Part shown: positions 12,833-23,179 of the stretch, one piece after another | Layout of the letters: the number at the start of each line of letters is the position of its first letter | How positions within the stretch are numbered: position 1 is the first letter of the stretch | Source: Spinacia oleracea | Lineage: Eukaryota > Streptophyta > Magnoliopsida > Caryophyllales > Amaranthaceae | Assembly (NCBI RefSeq): GCF_020520425.1 | Contig: NC_079488.1 | Location: forward strand, 89,509,285-89,573,284 | Direction: 5' to 3' | DNA length: 64,000 nucleotides | Translations under genes and position numbers: made by a program | Notes under the pieces: generated by a model | What the model was told of the DNA's origin: nothing | Databases searched by the model: none | The model's input: only the letters and a program-made list of their open reading frames with translations

Positions 12833-15741
12833 TGTAATCCCCCGTAAATTTATAAATTTTATTAATATATTTTTTATTATTTATATTTAAATAGAACTTA
12901 TGAATTTTAGTAATAAATATATAATTAACGTATTTTAAGTACGTTCTAAATATTTAACGATTTTTGAACTTTATTATATTTATATATTTAATGTATATTT
13001 AATTTTATTTAATATATTCTAAATATTTTAACGGTTTGTGCAATCAAGAATAATTTTAGAATTTTATGTTGAAAAGAATTTGAATTAGGAAAACTCGTTG
13101 AATTCGGAAAAACAATCCTAACTATTTTTGGATTCGATCAACCTCAATTCTAGTCCTAGCCCACTTGGGAAAGCCCAATAGTTTAAACCCATAACCCCTT
13201 TTCTATTTCACGTAAAAATCAAAACCTCATCTTGTTCCCAAACTCACGTGAATATCAAAACCCTCAAGAACTCCATTATCTCCCCACGCCGTTGTCCTCG
13301 TTGTTGCCCAGCCACCGGACCACCACCGCTCCCGCCGGTAAGCCGTGTTCTCTCCTTCGTCCTCTTCCTCTTCATCGAGTTCCTGCTACCTTGCTCCTCT
13401 TTTCTCATAGTCTCGTCGTTCTCGCTTCCCCTCTGCCGTGTCGGTTTCGCACGCAGCAGCAGCAGTCACAAGCACCCTCGCCGCCGTCCACCACCTCGCC
13501 GCAGCCCCGCCGTCTAGCACGTTAACATCCCCTTCTCCTTATCCTCCCTTTTTCTTTTATTTTCGTTCCTTTTATTGCTTGTTCTCTTCGATTTTCGTGG
13601 CTGACCACCACCTATTCGCGCAGCGACCACCGCACGCAACCGCCGTGCTCAGCCCTCGCCGCGAGCCACCACCTGTTCGCCGGCCAGCCTCCTCTCTCCT
13701 CTTCAATTCTTGGTTATTTTCTTAAACCCTAAGTTATTTAAATGTTTTAATTAATTTAATTAATTTGAATTTATGTTTCTTGAATTAAATTTATGATTTT
13801 TATAGTTAAGTTATGAAATTTCAGATTATATGTTGTTGAATTAATTTAATTATTTTCAGATTTGTTAATTGCGTTTAATTTAGAGTTTTAATGAAGTTTT
13901 ATTAATTTAATTCATGTTTCGTGAATATAAATTATAAGTTTTTATGATTAAGTTAGATTTTCAGATTATACATTATGCTTAATTGATAATTTAATTTTCA
14001 GATTACATAGTTGAATTGAAATAAGGAATTTAATTATTAAAGTATGGATTTTTAAGGTTTTAATGTTCTAAAATCATAATAGAATGATTATACATTATCA
14101 AAGCTATTATTTGTATGATTTTAAGAATGTTAATTATGTTTTGGAGTAGTTTGAAATTAGTTATATTGCTGAAAATTTAAAGTACGATGTTTGCAAAGAG
14201 TTTTCAACGAAGTTCAATCACTAATTCAATAGTTATGATGCTAGGAAATCAAAGGTTTAAGTTTTGATATTGGGGAATGTTCTAAATATGTTTAGGATTC
14301 ATTTAGAATGCTTTGTTATGGTAGCCAATGATTAGGAATTGATTTGGGTACGTTTCTTGATTATTTTAGGCGGAGAATTCTTTGTGGGTGACTTTTGAAT
14401 TCGTTAAAGTGGCCTACCAGTTTGTTTACACAAGGTACGTACATACCTGTGTGCTTGGATGTGTGTTGTATTGAGAATATGATGAATATATTTATGAACT
14501 TGTTTATGTTGGAATTTCATGTTCAATGTCGTTGAATTAATGCGTTGAGCATAGGACTTTATTTATAAGAATTGAATCATGTTAGCATGGAATATTGATG
14601 CAAGCATGTTGGTTTTGTGGAACTTTATATTATTTAATATTGGTTTAGATCTTTATTGATCGTTGTTCCTCTTTAGATTTTCACTACCTTATAAGGGCCG
14701 AGGACCTTGTTTGGTAGTTGAACCTTATACCTAATAAAGGTTTTTAAATATGGATAAAGAAAGGATTAAAATAGTTGGAATTGGCTCTTGGTTGAACGTT
14801 GTGATCACTGGTTTAATTCAAAGATAAAAGAAGTTGTGTTTACTTGTTGAATATAATATTTATGTTTGATGAGTCATAACCAAGTATTAAAAGTTAAGTC
14901 ATGTAAAGTGAAAATGAGTAGCAATAGCTTTAGACTGTGCACGTCTAAAGTGACGGACAATCAGGAGTTGGGGTCATGGGTAGCCTATGGCTTTTTCTGG
15001 GGCCGGATTGATCACCGGTTCTATTTTTATTTAAAAGTCCCTCGATATCGCAGGTCATTGGGGTTTACGGAGTCGCGCCCGTACCTCGTCTTCCTTAGTG
15101 AAGAAGAAGAAGTTTCTAGTAGACAACTCAGTCCATTGACTATTTCAATTTAAATAATGTTAATGATACAAGAGTCTAGTTCAGTCAAACATAGTCTTCA
15201 AGTCAATATATCTTGATTATCCTTGCTTATGTTTTATTTAGTACCATGTTAGGATTGTTCGTTTAATAGAATCATGTTAGGATTATTATTGATTTAGTAT
15301 GTAGTACTCAGCTTTGCTGATTACGTGCTTTTGCTTGTGCATGTTGATCATGGCTATGCCTTATTGATCCTGTGATGACCCAATCTTGGTGAGCAGTCTC
15401 TAAGGATCAATAAGCATTGTCCATCTGCAGGTTTGAAGATGATGCATCATTGGGGATCGGGATTAGAGAGCTTGTAGTTAGATTTGCTTTATTAAGTGAT
15501 TTGGTTTGTTAACTTAAATTTGAAATTTGTCGTACTATTCGTATTTCCTTATTTCAGTTAAATGGGTTTTGGACTAAATCTGTAATCGATTATTTATAAA
15601 CCTAAAGTTAGTTTTATGTTTTCCGCTGCAAAATTCTGAATAAGCCGTTACGTTTTCACACGGGCGATAATGCCTTGATAATTCTCTACGTTTTATATTA
15701 AAAGATTATTTTAGAAAAGAGAGAATTGTCGGGGTGTTACA
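12833..15741 (+). repeat. Left LTR of the TR-GAG element
   Basis: 2909 bp, starts TGTAATCCCCCG and ends GGGGTGTTACA, giving the short inverted ends typical of this group. A GC-rich block near 13250-13720 is leader-like and open in several frames, but the same frames repeat in the right LTR and show no protein motif. Confidence 0.95.
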
Positions 15742-15744
15742 AAG

Positions 15745-15758
15745 TGGTATCTAGAAGC
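15745..15758 (+). other. Probable primer binding site of the TR-GAG element
   Basis: TGGTATCTAGAAGC begins three bases after the LTR and resembles the initiator tRNA-Met complement TGGTATCAGAGC with small insertions. Confidence 0.6.
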
Positions 15759-16445
15759 TAAGGTTTTACTTTAATAAATTTTTAGGCGCCTAACTACCTA
15801 GTTATTTAAAATAGATTTCTTAAAAATCGAGCTTCTACGGATTATAGTGTTCAAAAATTGGTACTTTTTTGGGGGGCCGATTTCATTTTACCTTGTTTGA
15901 AAATATACGATATTCCTTATTTACGTTCGAAATCAAATTATTTTTCCAAGTTAAAGTGATACTTTGGACATTTATTTTTTATTATTTATTATTCAAACAA
16001 ATAAATAAAAATCATATGAATACATTTTTTTTTTAAAAAGGAGTTCAATTTTTTTTTAAAGTTGTTTCACGAGTTAGAATTCGTTAATTAGGAAATATAA
16101 ATCTTTTTGAATTAATAACTTTATTCTCGAATTTATTCGCTACGTTATAACTTTATTATATTTTCGTTCTTTTATTTCGTTATATAAATGATTCTAATGC
16201 TTTAGTTTATGAGAGATGGGTAGTATAAGAAGGGCATATAAGATAGAATTATATGTACATTAGTAGCTAGTCAATGATAAGAAATTGATTGTTATGTATG
16301 TGCATGTGCTAATTGTTTAAGTGTTACATTTACAAGTGCATAAAGAATTGTTTGATTCCACCAAACTTATCGATTACTGAACCTTGTTTATGTTTTGGCT
16401 GGAAAATCGTTAGTGAGACCTTGAATTGTTTATTTCAGGAATAAA

Positions 16446-17090
16446 ATGTTTCTTTCCAAGTATACCAATATAGGATCCTTCGAGAAACTTGATATAGAAA
16501 CCCCAGATATTTATGTGAAGAAAATTGTGTTTGGATGTGAATATTATGCTAAGGTTCAAGGGCAACCTATCTTAATGAGAAAGGATATCATAGCAGCCAC
16601 TATCATTAATTGCTTACCTAACAAATTTCCATACCTAGAACTCAAGGAAAGGTTTAAAGACATGCATTCTGATAATGGAACTCCAAACTTGGTTAAGTAT
16701 GGAACTTGGGATGGTAGATGGAAATATGATTCAGAAATTCTGACCACCATTATTGAAGCAGCAGAAAGTGGGTTTAGAGACGGTAAAATCGTAGGGAGTC
16801 ATGTTGGGGATTCAGTTACAGAAGAACCTATGGGAATTAGTGTAAATAATAACCTAGAGGAAAATGATGTAGATGTGGAGAACGAGAATGTAGGTGTTGA
16901 GACAGAGAATCCTAACTCAGCGGCTCATGAGCCAACCATTGAGATCTCTAGTGATTCGAATGCAGAGCTCGAAAGTGAACAGGAGATGACAAGTGAGCCT
17001 AATCAAAATGAAGACATGGGTGAAGATGCAAACCCTGAGGAAGACCCCGATGAAGACCCTGAAGAAGAGTTCGATGATCTTGAGATCTAA
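16446..17090 (+). CDS. Unknown ORF upstream of gag in the TR-GAG element, acidic C-terminus
   Basis: 214-residue ORF between the leader and gag, on the same strand. Residues 1 to about 115 look like a folded basic/hydrophobic domain (segments GCEYYAKVQG, LKERFKDMHS, KYGTWDGRWKYDSE). From about residue 120 the protein becomes strongly acidic, ending in runs of Glu, Asp, Pro and Asn (DEDPEEEFDDLEI). No family was recognised and it is not a standard retrotransposon domain. It is intact, and the element is young. It could be an accessory protein of this retroelement lineage or a captured host fragment. Confidence 0.55.
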   Translation: MFLSKYTNIGSFEKLDIETPDIYVKKIVFGCEYYAKVQGQPILMRKDIIAATIINCLPNKFPYLELKERFKDMHSDNGTPNLVKYGTWDGRWKYDSEILTTIIEAAESGFRDGKIVGSHVGDSVTEEPMGISVNNNLEENDVDVENENVGVETENPNSAAHEPTIEISSDSNAELESEQEMTSEPNQNEDMGEDANPEEDPDEDPEEEFDDLEI

Positions 17091-17764
17091 ATTTCACTCC
17101 GCAAGTTTCAGGAGCAATGGATAGGCAAGAGGCCACAAATATTTTGAAGTCATAAATAGTTTATTAGCTCTTTTATGTTTTAAAGAATAAGTAGCAAAGC
17201 TACAACAGTTTAAGGTTAAATTTTATTGAAGTTTGAAATGTTCTTTATTATTTTCAAGGATGTAATAAACCTTTATGGAGTTAGCAATAAAAGTTAAAGT
17301 TTTCAAGGAATTGTTCTTTATTCTATTTTGAGGATTCCATAATACCCCAACCTCTAGGTAGTACGTCATGGATTAATTCTTTATTGGTTGCATACTCAGT
17401 GTGAATTGTGGATCAATTCAATTGCCACAAAAATATTAAATGATTTGAGTACATAAAGGAAGTGAGGGCCAATCTAGACCCTCATGACCAATATGATTCA
17501 AAATGTTATGCCTTATGTGTAGTGCGTAAATGTCTTTCGCGAATTATTGAGGATGATTATTTTCCAATGATTATTGCTTCTTGTAGACGATCGTTGCACC
17601 TTCATAAACGATTTTCGTGCCTTCGTAAATGATGTGTATCAATGTGAACATTGTTGGTTGAGGCGACCTTTATGGTCAATTCAAGTATTAAATTGTATGG
17701 GATAATGTATAAGTGGTGTTTCAAACCTAAAATAGAGTATACTAATTGCAGGTCGCGTTCTAGA

Positions 17765-18904
17765 ATGGCCAACAACAATGATCTAGCTGCTGCGATTCGC
17801 CTCTTGGCGGAAAAGCTAACCCAGGAGAGAACTGAGCGCCCCGATTCTGCAGGGGAAATGTTTGAAAGACTTTCTAAGGTCAAGCCACCGTATTTCAAGG
17901 GACAAGCAGACCCTACCTTCCTGGAAAACTGGATTAGGGAATTTGAGAAACTATTTGAGGCTGTGAGTTGCCCTGGGAGTATGAGAGTAAGTCAAGCTGT
18001 CCTATATCTAAAAGATGAAGCCGATTTGTGGTGGAAAGAAAATGGAAATAGACTAAGTGCTGTTGAGGGATTCAATTGGGATTCATTCATAGTTGCCTTA
18101 AGGGGAAAGTTTTATCCTCCTTTTATGAGAAAGCAGAAAGCGCAGGAGTTTATCAACCTTAGGATGGGGAATATGACTATTGCTGAATACTATAGCAAGT
18201 TTATAGCTTTATCGAGGTTTGCACCTGAGGTGGTAGCTACTGAGGAGCTAAAGGCTCAAAGGTTTGAGCAAGGGCTGACTGATGAAATTCAATTGGGATT
18301 AGGTGGAGAAACCTTTACTTCCTTAGACATAGTGTATGGGAGAGCTGCTCATATTTATGGTCTGCAGTCTAGAAGGGAAAAGAAAACTGTGGTAATTGGG
18401 GAAAAGAGGAAAGATTTTAATGCTGGGGGTAACCAAGAAAACTTTAAAAGGAATAGAAACGAAAATGGGAATGGAAATGGAAAATTCCAAGGAGGAAACA
18501 ATCAGGGGCACCACAACAACTCGAACCAATCTAAGAGAGTGCATCATTGCAAAATGTGCAGTAACAATCACCCTGGTAAGAACTGCAAAGGAGAATTAGT
18601 GACCTGCAACTATTGTCAGAAAAGGGGGCATAGGGAGTATGAGTGTTTCACTAAGCACAGAAAGGAACAAAATATTAATGGAGGTGGAAACCAAGTGAGG
18701 TTTAACCAGTCTGGAGGTCAAAATTCAAAGCCTGAAGGGGCACAAAACAATCAAGAGAACTATAATAAGCCTGCAAATGATAACAACAACCCGAATAAGG
18801 CTCCAGGAAAATTGTACATGATGAATCAGAATGAGGATGAACGATCTGCCGATATAGATTCTGGTACTTTTCTATTAACTCCGCGCAAGTTAAGCATTAT
18901 TTAA
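17765..18904 (+). CDS. gag: Gag polyprotein (capsid-nucleocapsid), pol removed
   Basis: 379 residues counted from the ATG at 17765, chosen because the frame before it lacks gag-like sequence. The capsid region (retrotrans_gag family) includes PPYFKGQADPTFLENWIREF and MTIAEYYSKFIALSRFAPEV. Two zinc knuckles follow: CKMCSNNHPGKNC and CNYCQKRGHREYEC. The frame then passes through a GKLYMMNQNEDE segment into the first residues of a protease (ADIDSGTF) and stops eight to ten residues later, before any protease active site. The join near 18880 marks where pol was lost. Gag probably packages the element's own RNA while another element supplies enzymes. Confidence 0.85.
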   Translation: MANNNDLAAAIRLLAEKLTQERTERPDSAGEMFERLSKVKPPYFKGQADPTFLENWIREFEKLFEAVSCPGSMRVSQAVLYLKDEADLWWKENGNRLSAVEGFNWDSFIVALRGKFYPPFMRKQKAQEFINLRMGNMTIAEYYSKFIALSRFAPEVVATEELKAQRFEQGLTDEIQLGLGGETFTSLDIVYGRAAHIYGLQSRREKKTVVIGEKRKDFNAGGNQENFKRNRNENGNGNGKFQGGNNQGHHNNSNQSKRVHHCKMCSNNHPGKNCKGELVTCNYCQKRGHREYECFTKHRKEQNINGGGNQVRFNQSGGQNSKPEGAQNNQENYNKPANDNNNPNKAPGKLYMMNQNEDERSADIDSGTFLLTPRKLSII

Positions 18905-19345
18905 TTCGTGGTGACTTGTTCTTTTGTTTCGTCATCTGTTGTGAAAAGTATAAAGTGAGTAGTTTTAGTGAAATAGAAATTTTGAGGATAGAATTCGTCG
19001 AAAGAGAATTTTGGTTAGCTATTCCCTGAGGTGAGTTACGAGGGCGTAACTCGTTTTCTTTAAGGGGGGTAGAATGCGATAGAAATTCGCGCTTTTTACC
19101 TATTTTATGGAATTTTTATGAATTTTATGCTTATTTTAGCAAATTTTACAAGTTGATGCAAAGCAAATAGATTCTCCGCATAAGAAAAGGTGTTCATGAG
19201 TAACACAAACAGCTTTGAGTTGGCAAAAGAGTACACATAGGTGGCACAAGTATTTCTCTAGTAAGAATAAGTTAAAAGCTTTTGGGAAAATGTGGGAAAT
19301 TTCGTGTCAAGTTTCGGGACGAAACTTCTTTTAAGAGGGGTAGAT
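18905..19345 (+). other. 3' untranslated part of the TR-GAG element, with two polypurine tracts
   Basis: Non-coding. An internal polypurine tract AAGGGGGGTAGAA lies at 19062-19074. The terminal one, AAGAGGGGTAGA, at 19333-19344, touches the right LTR and should prime plus-strand DNA. Confidence 0.7.
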
Positions 19346-22261
19346 TGTAATCCCCCGTAAATTTATAAATTTTATTAATATATTTTTTAACGTATATTAT
19401 TTATATTTAAATAGAACTTATGAATTTTAGTAATAAATATATAATTAACGTATTTTAAGTACGTTCTAAATATTTAACGATTTTTGAACTTTATTATATT
19501 TATATATTTAATGTATATTTAATTTTATTTAATATATTCTAAATATTTTAACGGTTTGTGCAATCAAGAATAATTTTAGAATTTTATGTTGAAAAGAATT
19601 TGAATTAGGAAAACTCGTTGAATTCGGAAAAACAATCCTAACTATTTTTGGATTCGATCAACCTCAATTCTAGTCCTAGCCCACTTGGGAAAGCCCAATA
19701 GTTTAAACCCATAACCCCTTTTCTATTTCACGTAAAAATCAAAACCTCATCTTGTTCCCAAACTCACGTGAATATCAAAACCCTCAAGAACTCCATTATC
19801 TCCCCACGCCGTTGTCCTCGTTGTTGCCCAGCCACCGGACCACCACCGCTCCCGCCGGTAAACCGTGTTCTCTCCTTCGTCCTCTTCCTCTTCATCGAGT
19901 TCCTGCTACCTTGCTCCTCTTTTCTCATAGTCTCGTCGTTCTCGCTTCCCCTCTGCCGTGTCGGTTTCGCACGCAGCAGCAGCAGTCACAAGCACCCTCG
20001 CCGCCGTCCACCACCTCGCCGCAGCCCCGCCGTCTAGCACGTTAACATCCCCTTCTCCTTATCCTCCCTTTTTCTTTTATTTTCGTTCCTTTTATTGCTT
20101 GTTCTCTTCGATTTTCGTGGCTGACCACCACCTATTCGCGCAGCGACCACCGCACGCAACCGCCGTGCTCAGCCCTCGCCGCGAGCCACCACCTGTTCGC
20201 CGGCCAGCCTCCTCTCTCCTCTTCAATTCTTGGTTATTTTCTTAAACCCTAAGTTATTTAAATGTTTTAATTAATTTAATTAATTTGAATTTATGTTTCT
20301 TGAATTAAATTTATGATTTTTATAGTTAAGTTATGAAATTTCAGATTATATGTTGTTGAATTAATTTAATTATTTTCAGATTTGTTAATTGCGTTTAATT
20401 TAGAGTTTTAATGAAGTTTTATTAATTTAATTCATGTTTCGTGAATATAAATTATAAGTTTTTATGATTAAGTTAGATTTTCAGATTATACATTATGCTT
20501 AATTGATAATTTAATTTTCAGATTACATAGTTGAATTGAAATAAGGAATTTAATTATTAAAGTATGGATTTTTAAGGTTTTAATGTTCTAAAATCATAAT
20601 AGAATGATTATACATTATCAAAGCTATTATTTGTATGATTTTAAGAATGTTAATTATGTTTTGGAGTAGTTTGAAATTAGTTATATTGCTGAAAATTTAA
20701 AGTACGATGTTTGCAAAGAGTTTTCAACGAAGTTCAATCACTAATTCAATAGTTATGATGCTAGGAAATCAAAGGTTTAAGTTTTGATATTGGGGAATGT
20801 TCTAAATATGTTTAGGATTCATTTAGAATGCTTTGTTATGGTAGCCAATGATTAGGAATTGATTTGGGTACGTTTCTTGATTATTTTAGGCGGAGAATTC
20901 TTTGTGGGTGACTTTTGAATTCGTTAAAGTGGCCTACCAGTTTGTTTACACAAGGTACGTACATACCTGTGTGCTTGGATGTGTGTTGTATTGAGAATAT
21001 GATGAATATATTTATGAACTTGTTTATGTTGGAATTTCATGTTCAATGTCGTTGAATTAATGCGTTGAGCATAGGACTTTATTTATAAGAATTGAATCAT
21101 GTTAGCATGGAATATTGATGCAAGCATGTTGGTTTTGTGGAACTTTATATTATTTAATATTGGTTTAGATCTTTATTGATCGTTGTTCCTCTTTAGATTT
21201 TCACTACCTTATAAGGGCCGAGGACCTTGTTTGGTAGTTGAACCTTATACCTAATAAAGGTTTTTAAATATGGATAAAGAAAGGATTAAAATAGTTGGAA
21301 TTGGCTCTTGGTTGAACGTTGTGATCACTGGTTTAATTCAAAGATAAAAGAAGTTGTGTTTACTTGTTGAATATAATATTTATGTTTGATGAGTCATAAC
21401 CAAGTATTAAAAGTTAAGTCATGTAAAGTGAAAATGAGTAGCAATAGCTTTAGACTGTGCACGTCTAAAGTGACGGACAATCAGGAGTTGGGGTCATGGG
21501 TAGCCTATGGCTTTTTCTGGGGCCGGATTGATCACCGGTTCTATTTTTATTTAAAAGTCCCTCGATATCGCAGGTCATTGGGGTTTACGGAGTCGCGCCC
21601 GTACCTCGTCTTCCTTAGTGAAGAAGAAGAAGTTTCTAGTAGACAACTCAGTCCATTGACTATTTCAATTTAAATAATGTTAATGATACAAGAGTCTAGT
21701 TCAGTCAAACATAGTCTTCAAGTCAATATATCTTGATTATCCTTGCTTATGTTTTATTTAGTACCATGTTAGGATTGTTCGTTTAATAGAATCATGTTAG
21801 GATTATTATTGATTTAGTATGTAGTACTCAGCTTTGCTGATTACGTGCTTTTGCTTGTGCATGTTGATCATGGCTATGCCTTATTGATCCTGTGATGACC
21901 CAATCTTGGTGAGCAGTCTCTAAGGATCAATAAGCATTGTCCATCTGCAGGTTTGAAGATGATGCATCATTGGGGATCGGGATTAGAGAGCTTGTAGTTA
22001 GATTTGCTTTATTAAGTGATTTGGTTTGTTAACTTAAATTTGAAATTTGTCGTACTATTCGTATTTCCTTATTTCAGTTAAATGGGTTTTGGACTAAATC
22101 TGTAATCGATTATTTATAAACCTAAAGTTAGTTTTATGTTTTCCGCTGCAAAATTCTGAATAAGCCGTTACGTTTTCACACGGGCGATAATGCCTTGATA
22201 ATTCTCTACGTTTTATATTAAAAGATTATTTTAGAAAAGAGAGAATTGTCGGGGTGTTACA
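19346..22261 (+). repeat. Right LTR of the TR-GAG element
   Basis: 2916 bp, seven bases longer than the left LTR because of a small insertion near 19391. Otherwise almost identical to it. Confidence 0.95.
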
Positions 22262-22266
22262 CAACT
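22262..22266 (+). repeat. Right target-site duplication CAACT of the TR-GAG element
   Basis: Exact copy of 12828-12832. Confidence 0.95.
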
Positions 22267-22458
22267 CTTTGCATTCCATTTATGATATCAATTCTCCTAT
22301 TTGACGATTATTTACTTTTAAATCCTATTTACTTTTGAATCTGTTCAACTTACTTTAGAATATATGTATACAATTCAGAATATATGTATAAATTTGTAGA
22401 ACGTTCGCCTTAATTTTTAGAACATGAAATCTAACACTTGAACTGAAGGCAACAATTT

Positions 22459-22650
22459 GTGGAGAAACTAGCCAAGGAACAGGGAAGCACGAATGAGATG
22501 TCCAAGATGTATAACCAACATAATTCCTCATTGGCGGAGTCTGATAAGAAAGCACAAATTATCACCAGTTGGTGTCGATATATTTTGGAGGGTAACTCTC
22601 TTGTAGGACCTATCCATATAAACACAATGGAGCTAAGTCGTGTGTTGTAA
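22459..22650 (+). pseudogene. Coding-like fragment in the right arm, unknown
   Basis: 63-residue open frame of balanced composition (segments MEKLAKEQGSTNEMSKM, SWCRYILEGNSL, VGPIHINTMEL), less AT-rich than its surroundings. No start context or introns are apparent. It may be an exon fragment carried by the element. It could also be chance. Confidence 0.25.
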
Positions 22651-22651
22651 A

Positions 22652-22722
22652 CAACCTATGTAGGATTCTAACCTACATCCATGTGCAATGACACATTGCT
22701 CTACCATTTGAGCTAATAGGTT
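22652..22722 (-). ncRNA. tRNA-like cloverleaf, right copy (inverted)
   Basis: 71 nt on the minus strand. The acceptor is AACCTAT with ATAGGTT, the D stem GCTC with GAGC, the anticodon stem ATGTG with CACAT, and the T stem GTAGG with CCTAC. Compared with 12760-12830, the acceptor and anticodon stems carry paired changes that keep base pairing. The anticodon loop (TCATTG) again has six bases. The A box TAGCTCAAATGG fits the consensus; the B box GGTTAGAATCC has one mismatch. Confidence 0.6.
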
Positions 22723-22966
22723 TTAACAAAATATTCAAGAAAACAATGCATGTAGTATTGTTTATAGCAAATACAACAATTAGAACATATACAACCATAA
22801 TTACAACATATGCAACAATAATTAGAACGCATGCAACTGCTTACCCTGCCAAATAAAATGGGATCAACCACATTCATCATTTACCCCTGCAATCATTAAA
22901 ATAAACTGTTGGCGAGCATTTAAGGGAGACAAGCCGATAAGATTATAATTAGGGAGACCACATACA

Positions 22967-23179
22967 TCATTGATCACTAGGAGCAGCAAAGCATGTGACT
23001 GACATAGGAGTATCACCTCTTACGATTGCTCCATCTTTGGGATCAAGATCAGGCAAAATCGAGAGACTCGAGATGCTAGCAAAACCCCTTGCTATAAAAG
23101 GGGTCTTAGAATCTTCAGTTTCTTTGTCCACGCCATGCCACTCAGCTTGGTCCAGTAAGGGATCATATTTCATGAACAA
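22967..23179 (-). pseudogene. Coding-like fragment in the right arm, unknown
   Basis: 70-residue open frame on the minus strand with balanced composition (segments MKYDPLLDQAEWHGVDKE, SKTPFIARGFASISSL, DLDPKDGAIVRGDTP). It looks more protein-like than nearby frames and could be part of an exon captured by the element. The product is not recognised. Confidence 0.3.

Larger units (their letters stand above)
12833..22261 (+). mobile_element. Non-autonomous Ty3/Gypsy retrotransposon with gag but no pol (TR-GAG type, Tekay/Del-like)
   Basis: 9.4-kb element with TGTAAT...TTACA LTRs (12833-15741 and 19346-22261), a PBS-like site, an extra ORF, a gag ORF, and a polypurine tract before the right LTR. 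The target duplication CAACT is perfect. The internal region is only 3.6 kb: reverse transcriptase, RNase H and integrase are all missing. In the parts compared, the two LTRs differ by one 7-bp indel (near 19391) and one substitution (13336 against 19861 or adjacent), so the insertion is very recent. It must have used enzymes from a complete relative. The paired zinc knuckles and GRLxMMN-like gag end resemble the Tekay/Del chromovirus group. Confidence 0.9.

Noticed and set aside
13232..13725. Overlapping Ser/Pro-rich ORFs in the GC-rich block (also 19752-20245)
   Set aside because: They lie in the LTRs of the TR-GAG element, are open in three frames at once because of composition, and are duplicated with the LTR.
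14866..15153. 95-residue ORF (copy at 21386-21673)
   Set aside because: Within the LTR; duplicated by LTR structure and without recognisable domain.
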